From the NCBI GenBank assembly GCA_021790385.1, contig JAJYDW010000034.1:1-41291 (forward strand): 41,291 bases of DNA, in the 5' to 3' direction. The notes under the pieces are model-generated. The model had not been told where the DNA came from and made no database searches. It saw only the letters and a list, made by a program, of their open reading frames with translations. The first letter of the stretch is position 1; every line of letters starts with the position of its first letter. Source of the DNA: Planctomycetota bacterium (GTDB lineage Bacteria > Planctomycetota > Phycisphaerae > WQYP01). The position numbers and the translations under genes are program-made. Shown in pieces: positions 27,908 through 36,630 of this stretch.

Positions 27908-28149
27908 ACTGGTCACTCCTTTGACCTAATTGAGCGCCTGCCTACCGGCACGAACCGGCCCGCGACGTCTCAAACTCTGTAACCTGGTGCCCATCCTGGA
28001 CACTCATTGTTTCAAGTCGGCGGGCTTCGGGAGGCCCTATTTCCGACGACACCAGCCAAATCATACACGACACTGCAAAAAGTCGAAAGGAACAGGGCGC
28101 TAGCGCGACATTGGGCTTTGCCACCATTTCGACAAAATCCAAAAGCCGC

Positions 28150-28385
28150 AAAGCCGAGATTCGCTCGGCAAACACCCTATTCCTTACGACTCTTTGCCGC
28201 ACCACACGACTCCATTCGCACCGGCTATCGGCCTATCTTGCACCAGGTTACCGCTTCTCCCATAGCCCGTCTCGCGGCAGCTTGGCGCACCATCTTGTCA
28301 CTTGCCCGATTAGCAATCCCTCTGTTTTGGTTCCGGCATCCATCTGACAGGCATCGGAACTGCAGAACTTTACCATGTTCTGCCC
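28150..28385 (-). ncRNA. Candidate structured small RNA
   Basis: Read on the minus strand, a 7-bp hairpin (GCAGAAC with GTTCTGC, 28362-28383) is followed at once by GTTCCG pairing with CGGAAC (28330-28360). After further sequence comes a terminator-like hairpin, GCCGAG with CTCGGC around CGAAT (28153-28169), and then TTTGCGGCTTTT. The order hairpins, body, GC hairpin, T-rich tail is what an independent small RNA or a 5' regulatory leader would show. It matches none of the RNA families I can recognise (RNase P, tmRNA, 6S, common riboswitches). No promoter is clear. Confidence 0.3.
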
Positions 28386-28762
28386 TTCGATTTTTGTGAC
28401 GGCCCGCTTGTTAGATCAGCACGTCTGAAAAATCGCCACCTACTGCGCACGAGATCGAATTCTCCGCCGAAACAGCACTGCGCAGTCGGCCAGTGAAAAT
28501 AAGTTTAACCATGCGCTGGAATAATGCAAGTCAAAAACAGCAACAATTTTGGTCACGGCGACCGGCCAGTTTTCCGGGACGGCCGACCGTCACCACCTGC
28601 CCGATCCAAGACTGGTGCAAGATCGAGCCGTTATAATCGGTAAGCCGCATATGGATTGGGGGCAGCCAGGCGTTTTGCAAGCCCGCCGCGTCATGGCTTT
28701 AATACTAAATGCAGGCGCGACGCTGGCATAATGACCATTCAAAGGTGTGGTCGCGCCTCAGG

Positions 28763-28790
28763 CTGGCAAAATATCAGTTGTTGTTATAAT
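28763..28790 (+). promoter_or_regulatory. Promoter for a leaderless DUF2752 transcript
   Basis: A consensus -10 TATAAT lies at 28785-28790 with CTGGCA as a possible -35 at a 16-base spacing. The ATG at 28797 starts only 6 bases after the -10, so transcription should begin at or next to the start codon. No ribosome site precedes the ATG. Confidence 0.55.
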
Positions 28791-28796
28791 ACGCCC

Positions 28797-29336
28797 ATGA
28801 GCATCATGGGGTATTCAAACCGAGTGGACAATGTCGCGATAAATGGTGGTGGCTCCACCCGCCGGTTGTCGGCCAAGGCACCTGATTTTTTTGATTCTCC
28901 TGCACAAGTCCGCATCACAAGTATTATTCTTCTGGGACTCTTCGGCACCATGCTTGGAATAGGGCTGTATGTCAATCCCAACCCGCATGGATTATCTACC
29001 CATACTCAGTTGGGATTGCCGCCTTGCGGCTTTTACACGTCTACCAGGGTGCCATGTCCGACATGCGGCTACACCACGGCCGTGTCGCATGTTGCTCATG
29101 GGCAATGGCTGGCCGCCATCCTGACTCAGCCGGCCGGCGCAACCGTGGGCTTTTTGGCTCTGGCTGCCACGATAATTGCAATAGCCGGTCTGACCACCGG
29201 ACAATGGTATGGCCCGTCACTGTTTTTTTTAAGCTGGAATCTCCGGCGGCTGGTCATCGGTGCGCTTTTGCTTGTCCTGTTGGGTTGGGGGTATAAAGTG
29301 TTGGTCATGAGCCACTGGTTCAGACTCCACGGGTAA
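28797..29336 (+). CDS. DUF2752 membrane protein
   Basis: This 179-residue protein has the DUF2752 signature LPPCGFYTSTRVPCPTCGYTTAVSHVAHGQW, including the CPxCGxT core. There are three probable membrane helices: ITSIILLGLFGTMLGIGLYV, ATVGFLALAATIIAIAGL and LVIGALLLVLLGWGYKVLV. The family is common in Bacteroidetes and Planctomycetota and has no established function. The frame extends to 28656, but the TATAAT at 28785-28790 places the transcript start near ATG 28797. Two lipoprotein genes follow in the same direction. Confidence 0.85.
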   Translation: MSIMGYSNRVDNVAINGGGSTRRLSAKAPDFFDSPAQVRITSIILLGLFGTMLGIGLYVNPNPHGLSTHTQLGLPPCGFYTSTRVPCPTCGYTTAVSHVAHGQWLAAILTQPAGATVGFLALAATIIAIAGLTTGQWYGPSLFFLSWNLRRLVIGALLLVLLGWGYKVLVMSHWFRLHG

Positions 29337-29395
29337 GGGTGATTGTCGACAGGCGGGCGCGTGATGGCCCGATGCAACACAAAAGGAAAAACCTC

Positions 29396-30064
29396 ATGAA
29401 TGATAAAATCCGGCACTGGTTCCGTGCTATTGTCCGATCGTACGCGGTATTCATATTGGCGGTCGGATGCGTGGCAGCGGGCGGATGTAGTTTTCTGGCC
29501 ATGGCCGGGCAGCAAGCCGTGGGCGTACCGGTGCCCCCTCGCTATGTGGGGATGAAAAAACAATCGGTGGCCATAGTGGTGTACGCCAATCAGGCGATAA
29601 CGTTTATGTATCCGCAGGTTGCACAGGAGGTCAGCTCATTTGTCAGTAGTGAAATGCAGTCCAAAATTCCTTCCATTCACCTGTTGCCGTACGCGGATGT
29701 GCTGGCCTGGCAGCGGCATACCCCCGGTTGGCAGGCACTTCCGGTGAAGTCCATCGGGCGGCATTTTGGCGTGAATCGTGTTTTGTATCTGGAACTGGTG
29801 CATTACCGCAGCCATGCACCAGGTGCGCGGCACCTGATGCAGGGCCGGATAGAAGCCAATGTGTTTGTTTACAATACCAAAATTCCGGGTTCAGGCCTGG
29901 TATTTTCTACGCATCTTAACACGCTTTACCCCCAATCAGGTCCGGAGCCGGTGTTTGACTCGGACAACAATGTGGTGCGTATGCGCACGCTGGAGCTATT
30001 CAGCCGGAATCTTACACGTATGTTTTACACCTGGCGGAACTATGGAAACCATCCCCATGAATAA
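29396..30064 (+). CDS. Predicted lipoprotein A, function unknown
   Basis: This 222-residue exported protein has an N-terminal basic segment, a hydrophobic core (YAVFILAVGCVAAGG) and a lipobox cysteine near residue 30 (AAGGCSFL). The mature part (SVAIVVYANQAITFMYPQVAQEVSSFVSSEMQ, HFGVNRVLYLELVHYRSH) has an alpha/beta pattern as in lipoproteins that bind partner envelope proteins, but I cannot name the family. ATG 29396 has AAGGAAA 8 bases upstream. It overlaps lipoprotein B by 8 bases, so the two are likely translated together. Confidence 0.75.
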   Translation: MNDKIRHWFRAIVRSYAVFILAVGCVAAGGCSFLAMAGQQAVGVPVPPRYVGMKKQSVAIVVYANQAITFMYPQVAQEVSSFVSSEMQSKIPSIHLLPYADVLAWQRHTPGWQALPVKSIGRHFGVNRVLYLELVHYRSHAPGARHLMQGRIEANVFVYNTKIPGSGLVFSTHLNTLYPQSGPEPVFDSDNNVVRMRTLELFSRNLTRMFYTWRNYGNHPHE

Positions 30065-30686
30065 AATTCGCCGCGGACTGCTGCTGACTCTGCTTTCGCT
30101 GCTGCTGGTTACGGCCGGCAGCGGATGCGCCGCACTGTACTTTATTTTTGGTAACGGCACTAACAGTGCCCAATACAAATTACCCAAACGCCAGCGGGTG
30201 CTGGTACTGGTAGATTCGGCGGTAAGCTCCCCGATGAGTTTGCGTGGAATTTCCGATCTGGAAGAGGCCATCAGCACCCAGCTATATCAGCACCGAGTGT
30301 GTCGCAACCTCGTGCCGGCTTTTCGCCTGGTTCAACTGGAAAAAAATGCCCGACGTTATCGCCAGATGGGTATTGCCGACATTGCTTCCGCCGTTAATGC
30401 GCAAGTCGTGGTTTATGTATTTGTGGATCATTTCTCTGTGCTTCTGCAAAGTGATCGGCAGATAAGCAGGGGCTACGCTTCTGCCATCGTCAAGGTGGTT
30501 TCCGGCGGCGGCCAGAGACTTTTTCCCAGGACCTCCATGCCCGGCGTGCCCGTCGCGGCCACCATTCCAGCCGCGTTAGCCCACCGGCAAACCGCTACCA
30601 CGGTCGAACGCGGACTTGTAATTCAGTTGGCCGACAAAATCGCGAAGATATTTTATTCTCATTCTGTTGGTTATCACGGTGGTTAA
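30057..30686 (+). CDS. Predicted lipoprotein B, function unknown
   Basis: This 209-residue exported protein has a clear signal peptide and lipobox (LLLTLLSLLLVTAGSGCAALYF, cysteine near residue 24). The mature domain starts KRQRVLVLVDSAVSSPMSLRGISDLEEAISTQL and includes MGIADIASAVNAQVVVYVFVDHFSV. The order of elements (VLV strand, helix, then a helix followed by AQVVVYVFVDHF) parallels lipoprotein A (SVAIVVYANQ... FGVNRVLYLELVHY), so the pair may be distant paralogues. ATG 30057 overlaps the previous stop; ATG 30042 is an in-frame alternative. Confidence 0.72.
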   Translation: MNKIRRGLLLTLLSLLLVTAGSGCAALYFIFGNGTNSAQYKLPKRQRVLVLVDSAVSSPMSLRGISDLEEAISTQLYQHRVCRNLVPAFRLVQLEKNARRYRQMGIADIASAVNAQVVVYVFVDHFSVLLQSDRQISRGYASAIVKVVSGGGQRLFPRTSMPGVPVAATIPAALAHRQTATTVERGLVIQLADKIAKIFYSHSVGYHGG

Positions 30687-30862
30687 GGCGATGCGTTGGC
30701 CTGCAGCCACGATTATTTTGTCCTGATATTTTTCAAGACTGCGGTTATTTTTTTCTCTTTGTGTTCGCCGGGCTGCCGCTCTGTCGGCTTGAACTGTTAT
30801 CATGGTGCGTGCGGACTTAAGGGGCGGTCAAGAAATAACCTGTATCATCCGGCTGATCCTAT

Positions 30863-30988
30863 TGGCGGCGGGCTTTGTTGCATGCTCCTTACAGACCCGC
30901 TGGTGGGTATGCGCGTCGCTCGCGCCTCGCCGGCCACCAAAATGACTGCTCTGTATTCATACACTTTATTTCCAGATGGCTCCTAAGA
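30863..30988 (+). repeat. Dispersed hairpin repeat, copy 3 (longest)
   Basis: This is the most complete copy: a left half shared with copy 1 (GGCGGCGGGC, TGCTCCTTACAGACCCGC), a central perfect 5-bp arm (GCGCG TCGCT CGCGC), and a right half shared with copy 2 (TATTCATACACTTTATTTCC, CCTAAG). The stop codon of comEC (30966-30968) and its last codons lie inside the right half, so the repeat supplies the end of that reading frame. Confidence 0.8.
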
Positions 30989-33494
30989 ATGTTCGAATCG
31001 TGCCGCCATGGCGGTTCAAGGCGATTTTCACACAACCAACCTGCCGTACCGCATAGATTTTCAGGCTGGTATGCTGCAGCAGATGCTGATCTGCGTGAAA
31101 AGCCGTGGCTACTTCGCCGGAGAGTACCAGGGTCGTGGGATCAAGCTTGTGCAATGCTGCGAGCATGGGGGCGTGCAGATTGCCAGGGCCCGTCAATATG
31201 ACCGTGCCAGCCCGGATGGCGTGGGCGGCCAGCATCCGCACCACCGCCGGATTTTGCGTGCGGTCCAGAAACAGCACCTGCGGGCGGTGCCACGCCGACA
31301 CCAATAGAATACAACCGCGCATCGCGGCGGGGGCGTCAGGAGGCAGATAGCGCGGCGGCCAGAGTACCCGGCAGGTGATGCTGCTGCCGATGTGCAGGAT
31401 ATCGCCGGAGACTAAACCCTGTACGTGCAGATGTAAATCGGTGAGGCTGGTCAAAAAACGCCGCCGACTTGCCGTCTGTGCGGCAAAATGATCATCGCAA
31501 TAATCGGTGAACACCGGTGCATGGCCAAACCGTGCGGCTAACAAGCCAAGGGCACTGGCGTGCGCCGGATCAATGCGCCCGGCAATACAGGCGCTGAGTT
31601 TTTGGATACCGCGGTGATGCAACAGCGACGCCATCTGCCCGGCCAGAAAATGCGGTGAGCCCAGCGATCCGCAGTTTACCGCCACGGCGCTGCCATCCGA
31701 TCCGGTGATAACGGCCGCATTACCGCTGCCGGCTGACGCCACCCAAATGTCAACCGTTAGATGCGGCTGGGTTATCGCATACCAGCCCGCCGATAACGTG
31801 ATGGCCCCAACGCCCAGAATCATCACCGTGGCGCGGGATAGACCGATACGCCGACGCACCATCCACAATGCAATGGCCGCGTAACAAAAGGCTAGAATCC
31901 ACCATGGTGCCGAGCGCACGTTAATTACACTGCCAGGGATGGCCGCCAATTGTCGCACCGTGTACATCATGGAAACTACCACTGGATAAAATACCGTAGC
32001 CACGGCCGTGCCCAGTGGTTGCCATACCAGTACCGCCAGCAATTCAAACAAGCCCGCGACCAGGGCCAGCGATACCAGCGGCAGCAGAATAAGGCCGCTG
32101 ATGACGGCCAGTGGCGTAATCTGATTGAAGCGGTAAATGGTCAACGGAACCGCCATAATGGTGCCAATGGCATTGGCGGTTATTACCGCGCACACCCAGC
32201 GTTTGATATGCAGCCGCGTATAAGACCAGCGGGTGTTGGTGGCACGCGCCAGATCGGCTTGGTGCGTAAGCCACTGGCCAAACACCGCCCGCTGAAATCG
32301 GGAGCCAAACACCACCAGTCCCACGGTTACGGCAAAGGTGAGTTCAAAGGGCACTCCGGTGATGGCTGCGGGCGTCCACAGCAGCACCACGATGGCCGCC
32401 GCCGCCACAATGTTGAGAAGTTCCACGGGCCAGCCCAGCAACATGGTGATGAAAACCATCACAATGGCTACCGTAGCCCGTACCACGGGCGGACCGCAGG
32501 GTGTGGCCAGCATATAGGCCAGGATTACCAGCATGGCCACCAGCGCCCGGCGCCTGGGCCGACGGATAAAAAATCGCAGCAGCAGCCAGATGGCCGCCGC
32601 AATAATGACTACATGCAGACCAGAAAGGGCCAGGAGATGGGCCGCACCACTTTCCGAAAAATGCCGGGCCACCCGCCGGATCGACGGATCCCGATACCCC
32701 AGCAGCAGGGCAATGTTGCTAAAGGCTGCACGGGTATGTCCGCTTTGCGCCGCCAGCAATCGCTGGCGCAGTTTCAGTCGCAGCAGATCCAGCCAGCCGG
32801 ACAACGGAAACAGTGTTTGCCGGGCGGAAACAATACGTATTTGCCGGCTGTGGCGGGCGGAAATGAACGCAAGAATGCGATACGTGCTTAAGTAATGTCG
32901 ATAGTCGAAGGTGCCCGGGTTTACGGCACCTGGCGGATGTCTGATCCAGCCGGTGATTTGCACCTGCAGGTTGTTTCGCAGACCGGGCAGAAAGCCGGGA
33001 ACTCGCACCATGACATCGCCGGTAACGCGGTGCCATTGGCCACGGGCGTGGGTGGCCAGCAACCTGGCGGTAAACGTGGTCGAGGGGCCGCTGGCACTGT
33101 ACATCGCCCGACGCTCCACCGGTTGGGTAAATTTGGGAGCACTGATGATCAACATACGGGCGGTGATCATGGATTGACCGCGTGGTGGCAGATACAGGGC
33201 AATATCCCGCCTGGTAACCTGCTGCTGATTGACCTGCCATACAGCGATGCCGGCCGCTCCAATCGCTGCCGCCAGCAGCACACTGCGCAAAACCCGCATA
33301 CTGCGGCGATGCGTCCACATTCCACCAGCCCAGCCCAGCCATGCAACTACCGCCACAGCCAGCGAGACCTTGGCCGACCATGGGGCCACCATGCCCAGGC
33401 ATATCCCAGCCAAAAAAAAGAAGGCGGCGGCAACCAGCGGTTGTGGCCGACGTACCGGCGGTGCTACATCTTGACTGCCTTGGGAAATGATCAA
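30966..33494 (-). CDS. comEC: ComEC/Rec2-type DNA-uptake channel protein
   Basis: ComEC passes single-stranded DNA across the inner membrane in natural transformation. The 842-residue protein has N-terminal membrane helices, a DUF4131/OB-like segment, and the competence core marked by HLLALSGLHVVIIAAAIW. Many membrane helices follow, then a C-terminal metallo-beta-lactamase-like domain (VDIWVASAGSGNAAVITGSDGSAVAVNCG). That domain lacks the HxHxDH site: the equivalent region reads AGRIDPAHASALG. The start is TTG 33494 with GAGGA too close to be ideal, so the true start is uncertain. The stop lies in dispersed-repeat copy 3. No other competence genes are in the window. Confidence 0.88.
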   Translation of the reverse strand: MIISQGSQDVAPPVRRPQPLVAAAFFFLAGICLGMVAPWSAKVSLAVAVVAWLGWAGGMWTHRRSMRVLRSVLLAAAIGAAGIAVWQVNQQQVTRRDIALYLPPRGQSMITARMLIISAPKFTQPVERRAMYSASGPSTTFTARLLATHARGQWHRVTGDVMVRVPGFLPGLRNNLQVQITGWIRHPPGAVNPGTFDYRHYLSTYRILAFISARHSRQIRIVSARQTLFPLSGWLDLLRLKLRQRLLAAQSGHTRAAFSNIALLLGYRDPSIRRVARHFSESGAAHLLALSGLHVVIIAAAIWLLLRFFIRRPRRRALVAMLVILAYMLATPCGPPVVRATVAIVMVFITMLLGWPVELLNIVAAAAIVVLLWTPAAITGVPFELTFAVTVGLVVFGSRFQRAVFGQWLTHQADLARATNTRWSYTRLHIKRWVCAVITANAIGTIMAVPLTIYRFNQITPLAVISGLILLPLVSLALVAGLFELLAVLVWQPLGTAVATVFYPVVVSMMYTVRQLAAIPGSVINVRSAPWWILAFCYAAIALWMVRRRIGLSRATVMILGVGAITLSAGWYAITQPHLTVDIWVASAGSGNAAVITGSDGSAVAVNCGSLGSPHFLAGQMASLLHHRGIQKLSACIAGRIDPAHASALGLLAARFGHAPVFTDYCDDHFAAQTASRRRFLTSLTDLHLHVQGLVSGDILHIGSSITCRVLWPPRYLPPDAPAAMRGCILLVSAWHRPQVLFLDRTQNPAVVRMLAAHAIRAGTVILTGPGNLHAPMLAALHKLDPTTLVLSGEVATAFHADQHLLQHTSLKIYAVRQVGCVKIALNRHGGTIRTFLGAIWK

Positions 33495-33882
33495 TCCTCA
33501 AAAATGCGGCACGCGGAAAAAATGTTCCGAGTCCATCAATATTAGTCCTGCTAAAGTTACCCCATAAGCCAGCCACGTCAAGGCCAGATGCCGACGTTGT
33601 TTTTCATGCTACCATCGAGGGTGAAATCCAGCACACCACCAACTATCCGTGAACCAGCGTCTTTAGGATGAAAATTTATCCAGATGGGTGGAGAAGTACA
33701 TTCCTAGCAAATTGCTGCTGATGATGAACAAGGTCAGACATATCAAGCCATTTAATTCCAAAAGTTGATGCGATTTCAGAGAGTCATTATGAGGATGCGG
33801 GACCGGTGCAGGCTGGCTGACGGATGGAGGTCATTCCCGGGTATGGGGCCGAAGAACTTTCGCGGGGATATAACCAAGCCGA
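33495..33882. other. Intergenic junction between comEC and the restriction locus
   Basis: About 390 bases separate the comEC start from the end of the restriction gene. All frames contain frequent stops and no small gene was seen. This is where the core-like genes give way to accessory genes. I saw no clear direct repeat or integrase site here. Confidence 0.4.
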
Positions 33883-36630
33883 TCAATTCCTGACGGATTT
33901 ACGCACGCCATAAAGAAATCCTAACGCCTGTCGAATTTCTTCTTCCACACCGGTAAATCCATAGACTTCTGCCACGCATATATCAAAGGCGAGCCGGTCC
34001 GGGAGAGTAATTTCTGTCGGCAACTCCTTGACCGTGCGATTAAGCAACGGCTGGAAATACCTCTTGATTTTCGCAGCGGCATTCGCATCCGGGATATCAG
34101 GATTGAGAATGTGTAAGGTTCTCGATAATTTGGTTGCATTAATGTCCAATGCTCCCAGCCCGCGACCAAAGCCCGCAGCTTCAATCAGGAACACCCCCAA
34201 GGTCGAATTCATGAGGGCATGCACGAGTTCGAGGTCAATACGCCCCGGCTGGCGAGAGGTAAACCGGATCAATCGTTGGTTTACAAAGGCCCGCCTTTCA
34301 AGCCGAAATACACAGAGCCGCGCATCAGGATTAACGGGTACGGCAAAATCCGCGAGCGTGGCAGGTTTCATTTCGTACCATCGGCAACCAGCGCGATGCA
34401 GTGCCTCGGGGAGTGGTCGTCCGGCTTCATTTGTTTGTACTTCGTATCTTTTGATCCAAGCCAGCGCGCCATGGCAGCTTCGGCCAAATAAGGCTTCGGA
34501 TGAGTCGGAGCAGCAGAAGGCCCAGCCGTCCGGCGCGGCGATAAGCCCGGAAAGCTGTTTTGAATTTTTCAGAACGGGTTTGAGGAACTCCTGCTCTATC
34601 TTCGATTCCGACGGCGGATAGAATAATTTGTCCCAGCCGCGCCGCTCACCCCTGTTGATAGCGAACAATGTATTGGCCGGGAGGAGCGAAGTCCGGACAT
34701 TGTTCATAAAATTCAGTCTGGCAAAGAGCGAAGTCCATTGCAGTCCGAGTTTCTCCATATCCGCTATTTTCTGTGCGGTGAGCGTATGCACATGCAAACG
34801 ATTACTGGACGCCGGGTTGTTCGCAAGCACCTGTCCGGCCAATTCCTCTATACCTCCGTCGAGCTTGTCCCACCGGTTGAGGGGTTCCAAAGTGGTAATA
34901 AAGCTGGTACTTTCATGGGCACTTGCCGGGGTGCACGCGTCACGCAGCTCCAACAGAAGGATGTTGGTAACAACTGCGGCTGTCGCGAACCAGCGCCCAT
35001 TGGCTGATGTTATAATGGCGCGTATATAGAAATGCTTCCCCAGTTCCCGGCGAAATTGCTGCCCCCAGTCCGTTCCAAGCCAGGAATTTGCGACAATCAC
35101 ACCGACTCGTGCGCCGGTACAGAGCAAGCGGGGAAATTTCATGAGAAGGTGTGCGAATAAATCGCTTTTGGGATCCAGCACGGACACTTCCGACCCTGGC
35201 GATGCACTGTGGCTTGTTTTGCGCTGTCTGCCGAGTGTTTCGAAACGCACGAAGGGAAGGTTCGAGACGATGCAGCTAAACGAAGGTAAATTTGCGTGGA
35301 AAGATTGGCCGTTTTTGGGATCCGTTAGAGAAATTTGCTGACCCGAAGTAAGCGTAAGTGCATCGTGACAAAATATGTTTAAGGGTGTTCCAATAGCACC
35401 CGGATCGGCAAGGGCCATTGTGGCAAGCTGAAGTGGAAACGCAAATTTATCACCAGCCCAGATTTGCCCCAAGGCGGAGCCGGAAGCGATATTTTCGCTT
35501 TTTTTCCACTGATGTGCGGCCCGGGCGATGGTTCCAGCACCGCAACACGGGTCCAGGATCGTTCCTTCAATGTCATCCATAGCCAGGCGCACCAGGAAAT
35601 CAGCCAACGGGGCAGGGGTGGTGAATTGTCCGAAAGCCTTTTGTCGGCCATGCTCCACGGTCCCATTGAGTGTTTGCGTCAAAAGGGATTGACCTACGGC
35701 TTCAAGGTGGGTATTGATCAGCAGGGCGTTGACTTCCAACAGGGATTGCCACGTTGTCTGGTCTACATGCTCCTGGCCAGGCATGTTCTGAAACACTGCC
35801 ATGAAGTTGCATGCTGCGCTAATATCCTCGAACACTTTTTGGGCTTGCAATGCCGTTTGTTTCGGCTTAATTGAATTCACCGCAGAGGCGGCACGGTGGA
35901 ACTGTTTTAAGCAATGCGCGAAGATCAGTTTATTAAGCCAGTTGAGAATGTTGGCTTCAGCCAAGGCTTGCGACGCGCTCAATCCCGGATGGTTGTGTCG
36001 GTTTTCTGTCCACCAGAGATCCATCTGGGTGCGAAAATTGGATTGTTTCTTACGTGCCTGTGTGAGCGAGGCGGCGTACGATGGTCGGTGGCGATCAATC
36101 AGGTCCGCAAACAAGCGGTCGTGGAGTACATCGGGCACCATAGTGGCGGTTTCCGGGCGCTGTTCAAAGATATCGTTAAGATCACACAATATCTTGTGTA
36201 ACAGGTCACACCATTGTTGCCTGCCGCCAGCTACATCCTTCCGCGTCGTGATGTCGATAGGCCCCCATGTGCGTTGTGGAGAAAAGTCCCCTGTATCGCG
36301 CCGCTCATATAAAATGGCTTGTCGGACGTTCCACAAGACAAAGCTTTTCAGATTCAGCCGTTGCGCTTTTTTCGTTGCATTATCAATGAGCTGTGAGTCG
36401 GTGATCGGGGTATCTGGCATTTTGAGTTCCCAGCCCTGTAGCACCTGGCCCTGCTGCTGATCACCGAAAAGAAGAACGTCGGGAAATAGGGCGGTGTCCT
36501 CTCCGGCCAGCGTGTATTCACCCCCGGCCCGGTGGATGACGCGATCACGGTTAGTCGAATAGGCGTTGATCTCGGTGATCACCTCGATCGCCCACGATCG
36601 CTCGTTTGAGGTAAGCTTTGCTCTGGCCAC
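33883..36630 (-). CDS. Restriction endonuclease-methyltransferase fusion (type IIG-like)
   Basis: This 915-residue protein joins an N-terminal PD-(D/E)xK nuclease-like site (FPDVLLFGD, Asp51, then GWELKMPD, Glu68 and Lys70) to an N6-adenine methyltransferase core. Motif I is ILDPCCGAGTIARAA near residue 358 and motif IV is SNLPFVRFE near residue 456. The long C-terminal region fits a target-recognition domain. Motif IV is NLPF rather than NPPF/Y. GTG 36630 has GGAG 7 bases upstream and is preferred to 36660; the start lies 80 bases inside the upstream methyltransferase gene. The architecture fits type IIG enzymes that cut and modify DNA with one polypeptide; specificity is unknown. Confidence 0.82.
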   Translation of the reverse strand: MARAKLTSNERSWAIEVITEINAYSTNRDRVIHRAGGEYTLAGEDTALFPDVLLFGDQQQGQVLQGWELKMPDTPITDSQLIDNATKKAQRLNLKSFVLWNVRQAILYERRDTGDFSPQRTWGPIDITTRKDVAGGRQQWCDLLHKILCDLNDIFEQRPETATMVPDVLHDRLFADLIDRHRPSYAASLTQARKKQSNFRTQMDLWWTENRHNHPGLSASQALAEANILNWLNKLIFAHCLKQFHRAASAVNSIKPKQTALQAQKVFEDISAACNFMAVFQNMPGQEHVDQTTWQSLLEVNALLINTHLEAVGQSLLTQTLNGTVEHGRQKAFGQFTTPAPLADFLVRLAMDDIEGTILDPCCGAGTIARAAHQWKKSENIASGSALGQIWAGDKFAFPLQLATMALADPGAIGTPLNIFCHDALTLTSGQQISLTDPKNGQSFHANLPSFSCIVSNLPFVRFETLGRQRKTSHSASPGSEVSVLDPKSDLFAHLLMKFPRLLCTGARVGVIVANSWLGTDWGQQFRRELGKHFYIRAIITSANGRWFATAAVVTNILLLELRDACTPASAHESTSFITTLEPLNRWDKLDGGIEELAGQVLANNPASSNRLHVHTLTAQKIADMEKLGLQWTSLFARLNFMNNVRTSLLPANTLFAINRGERRGWDKLFYPPSESKIEQEFLKPVLKNSKQLSGLIAAPDGWAFCCSDSSEALFGRSCHGALAWIKRYEVQTNEAGRPLPEALHRAGCRWYEMKPATLADFAVPVNPDARLCVFRLERRAFVNQRLIRFTSRQPGRIDLELVHALMNSTLGVFLIEAAGFGRGLGALDINATKLSRTLHILNPDIPDANAAAKIKRYFQPLLNRTVKELPTEITLPDRLAFDICVAEVYGFTGVEEEIRQALGFLYGVRKSVRN

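Larger units (their letters stand above)
27908..28796. other. Long intergenic stretch upstream of the sigma factor
   Basis: About 890 bases hold no recognisable gene. On the minus strand there are two weak frames: a 42-codon frame from ATG 28376 (AAGG 7 bases upstream, starting MVKFCSSDACQMDAG), and one ending at 27942 whose possible GTG starts include one near 28175 with a membrane-like SFRLFAVSCMIWLV segment. Neither matches a family I know. The same stretch has several perfect hairpins (28362-28383, 28330-28360, 28153-28169), which favours structured RNA over coding. Confidence 0.5.

Noticed and set aside
31950..32891. 313-codon plus-strand frame rich in Gln, His and Arg
   Set aside because: It is antisense to membrane helices of comEC. 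The composition is what hydrophobic codons give on the opposite strand.
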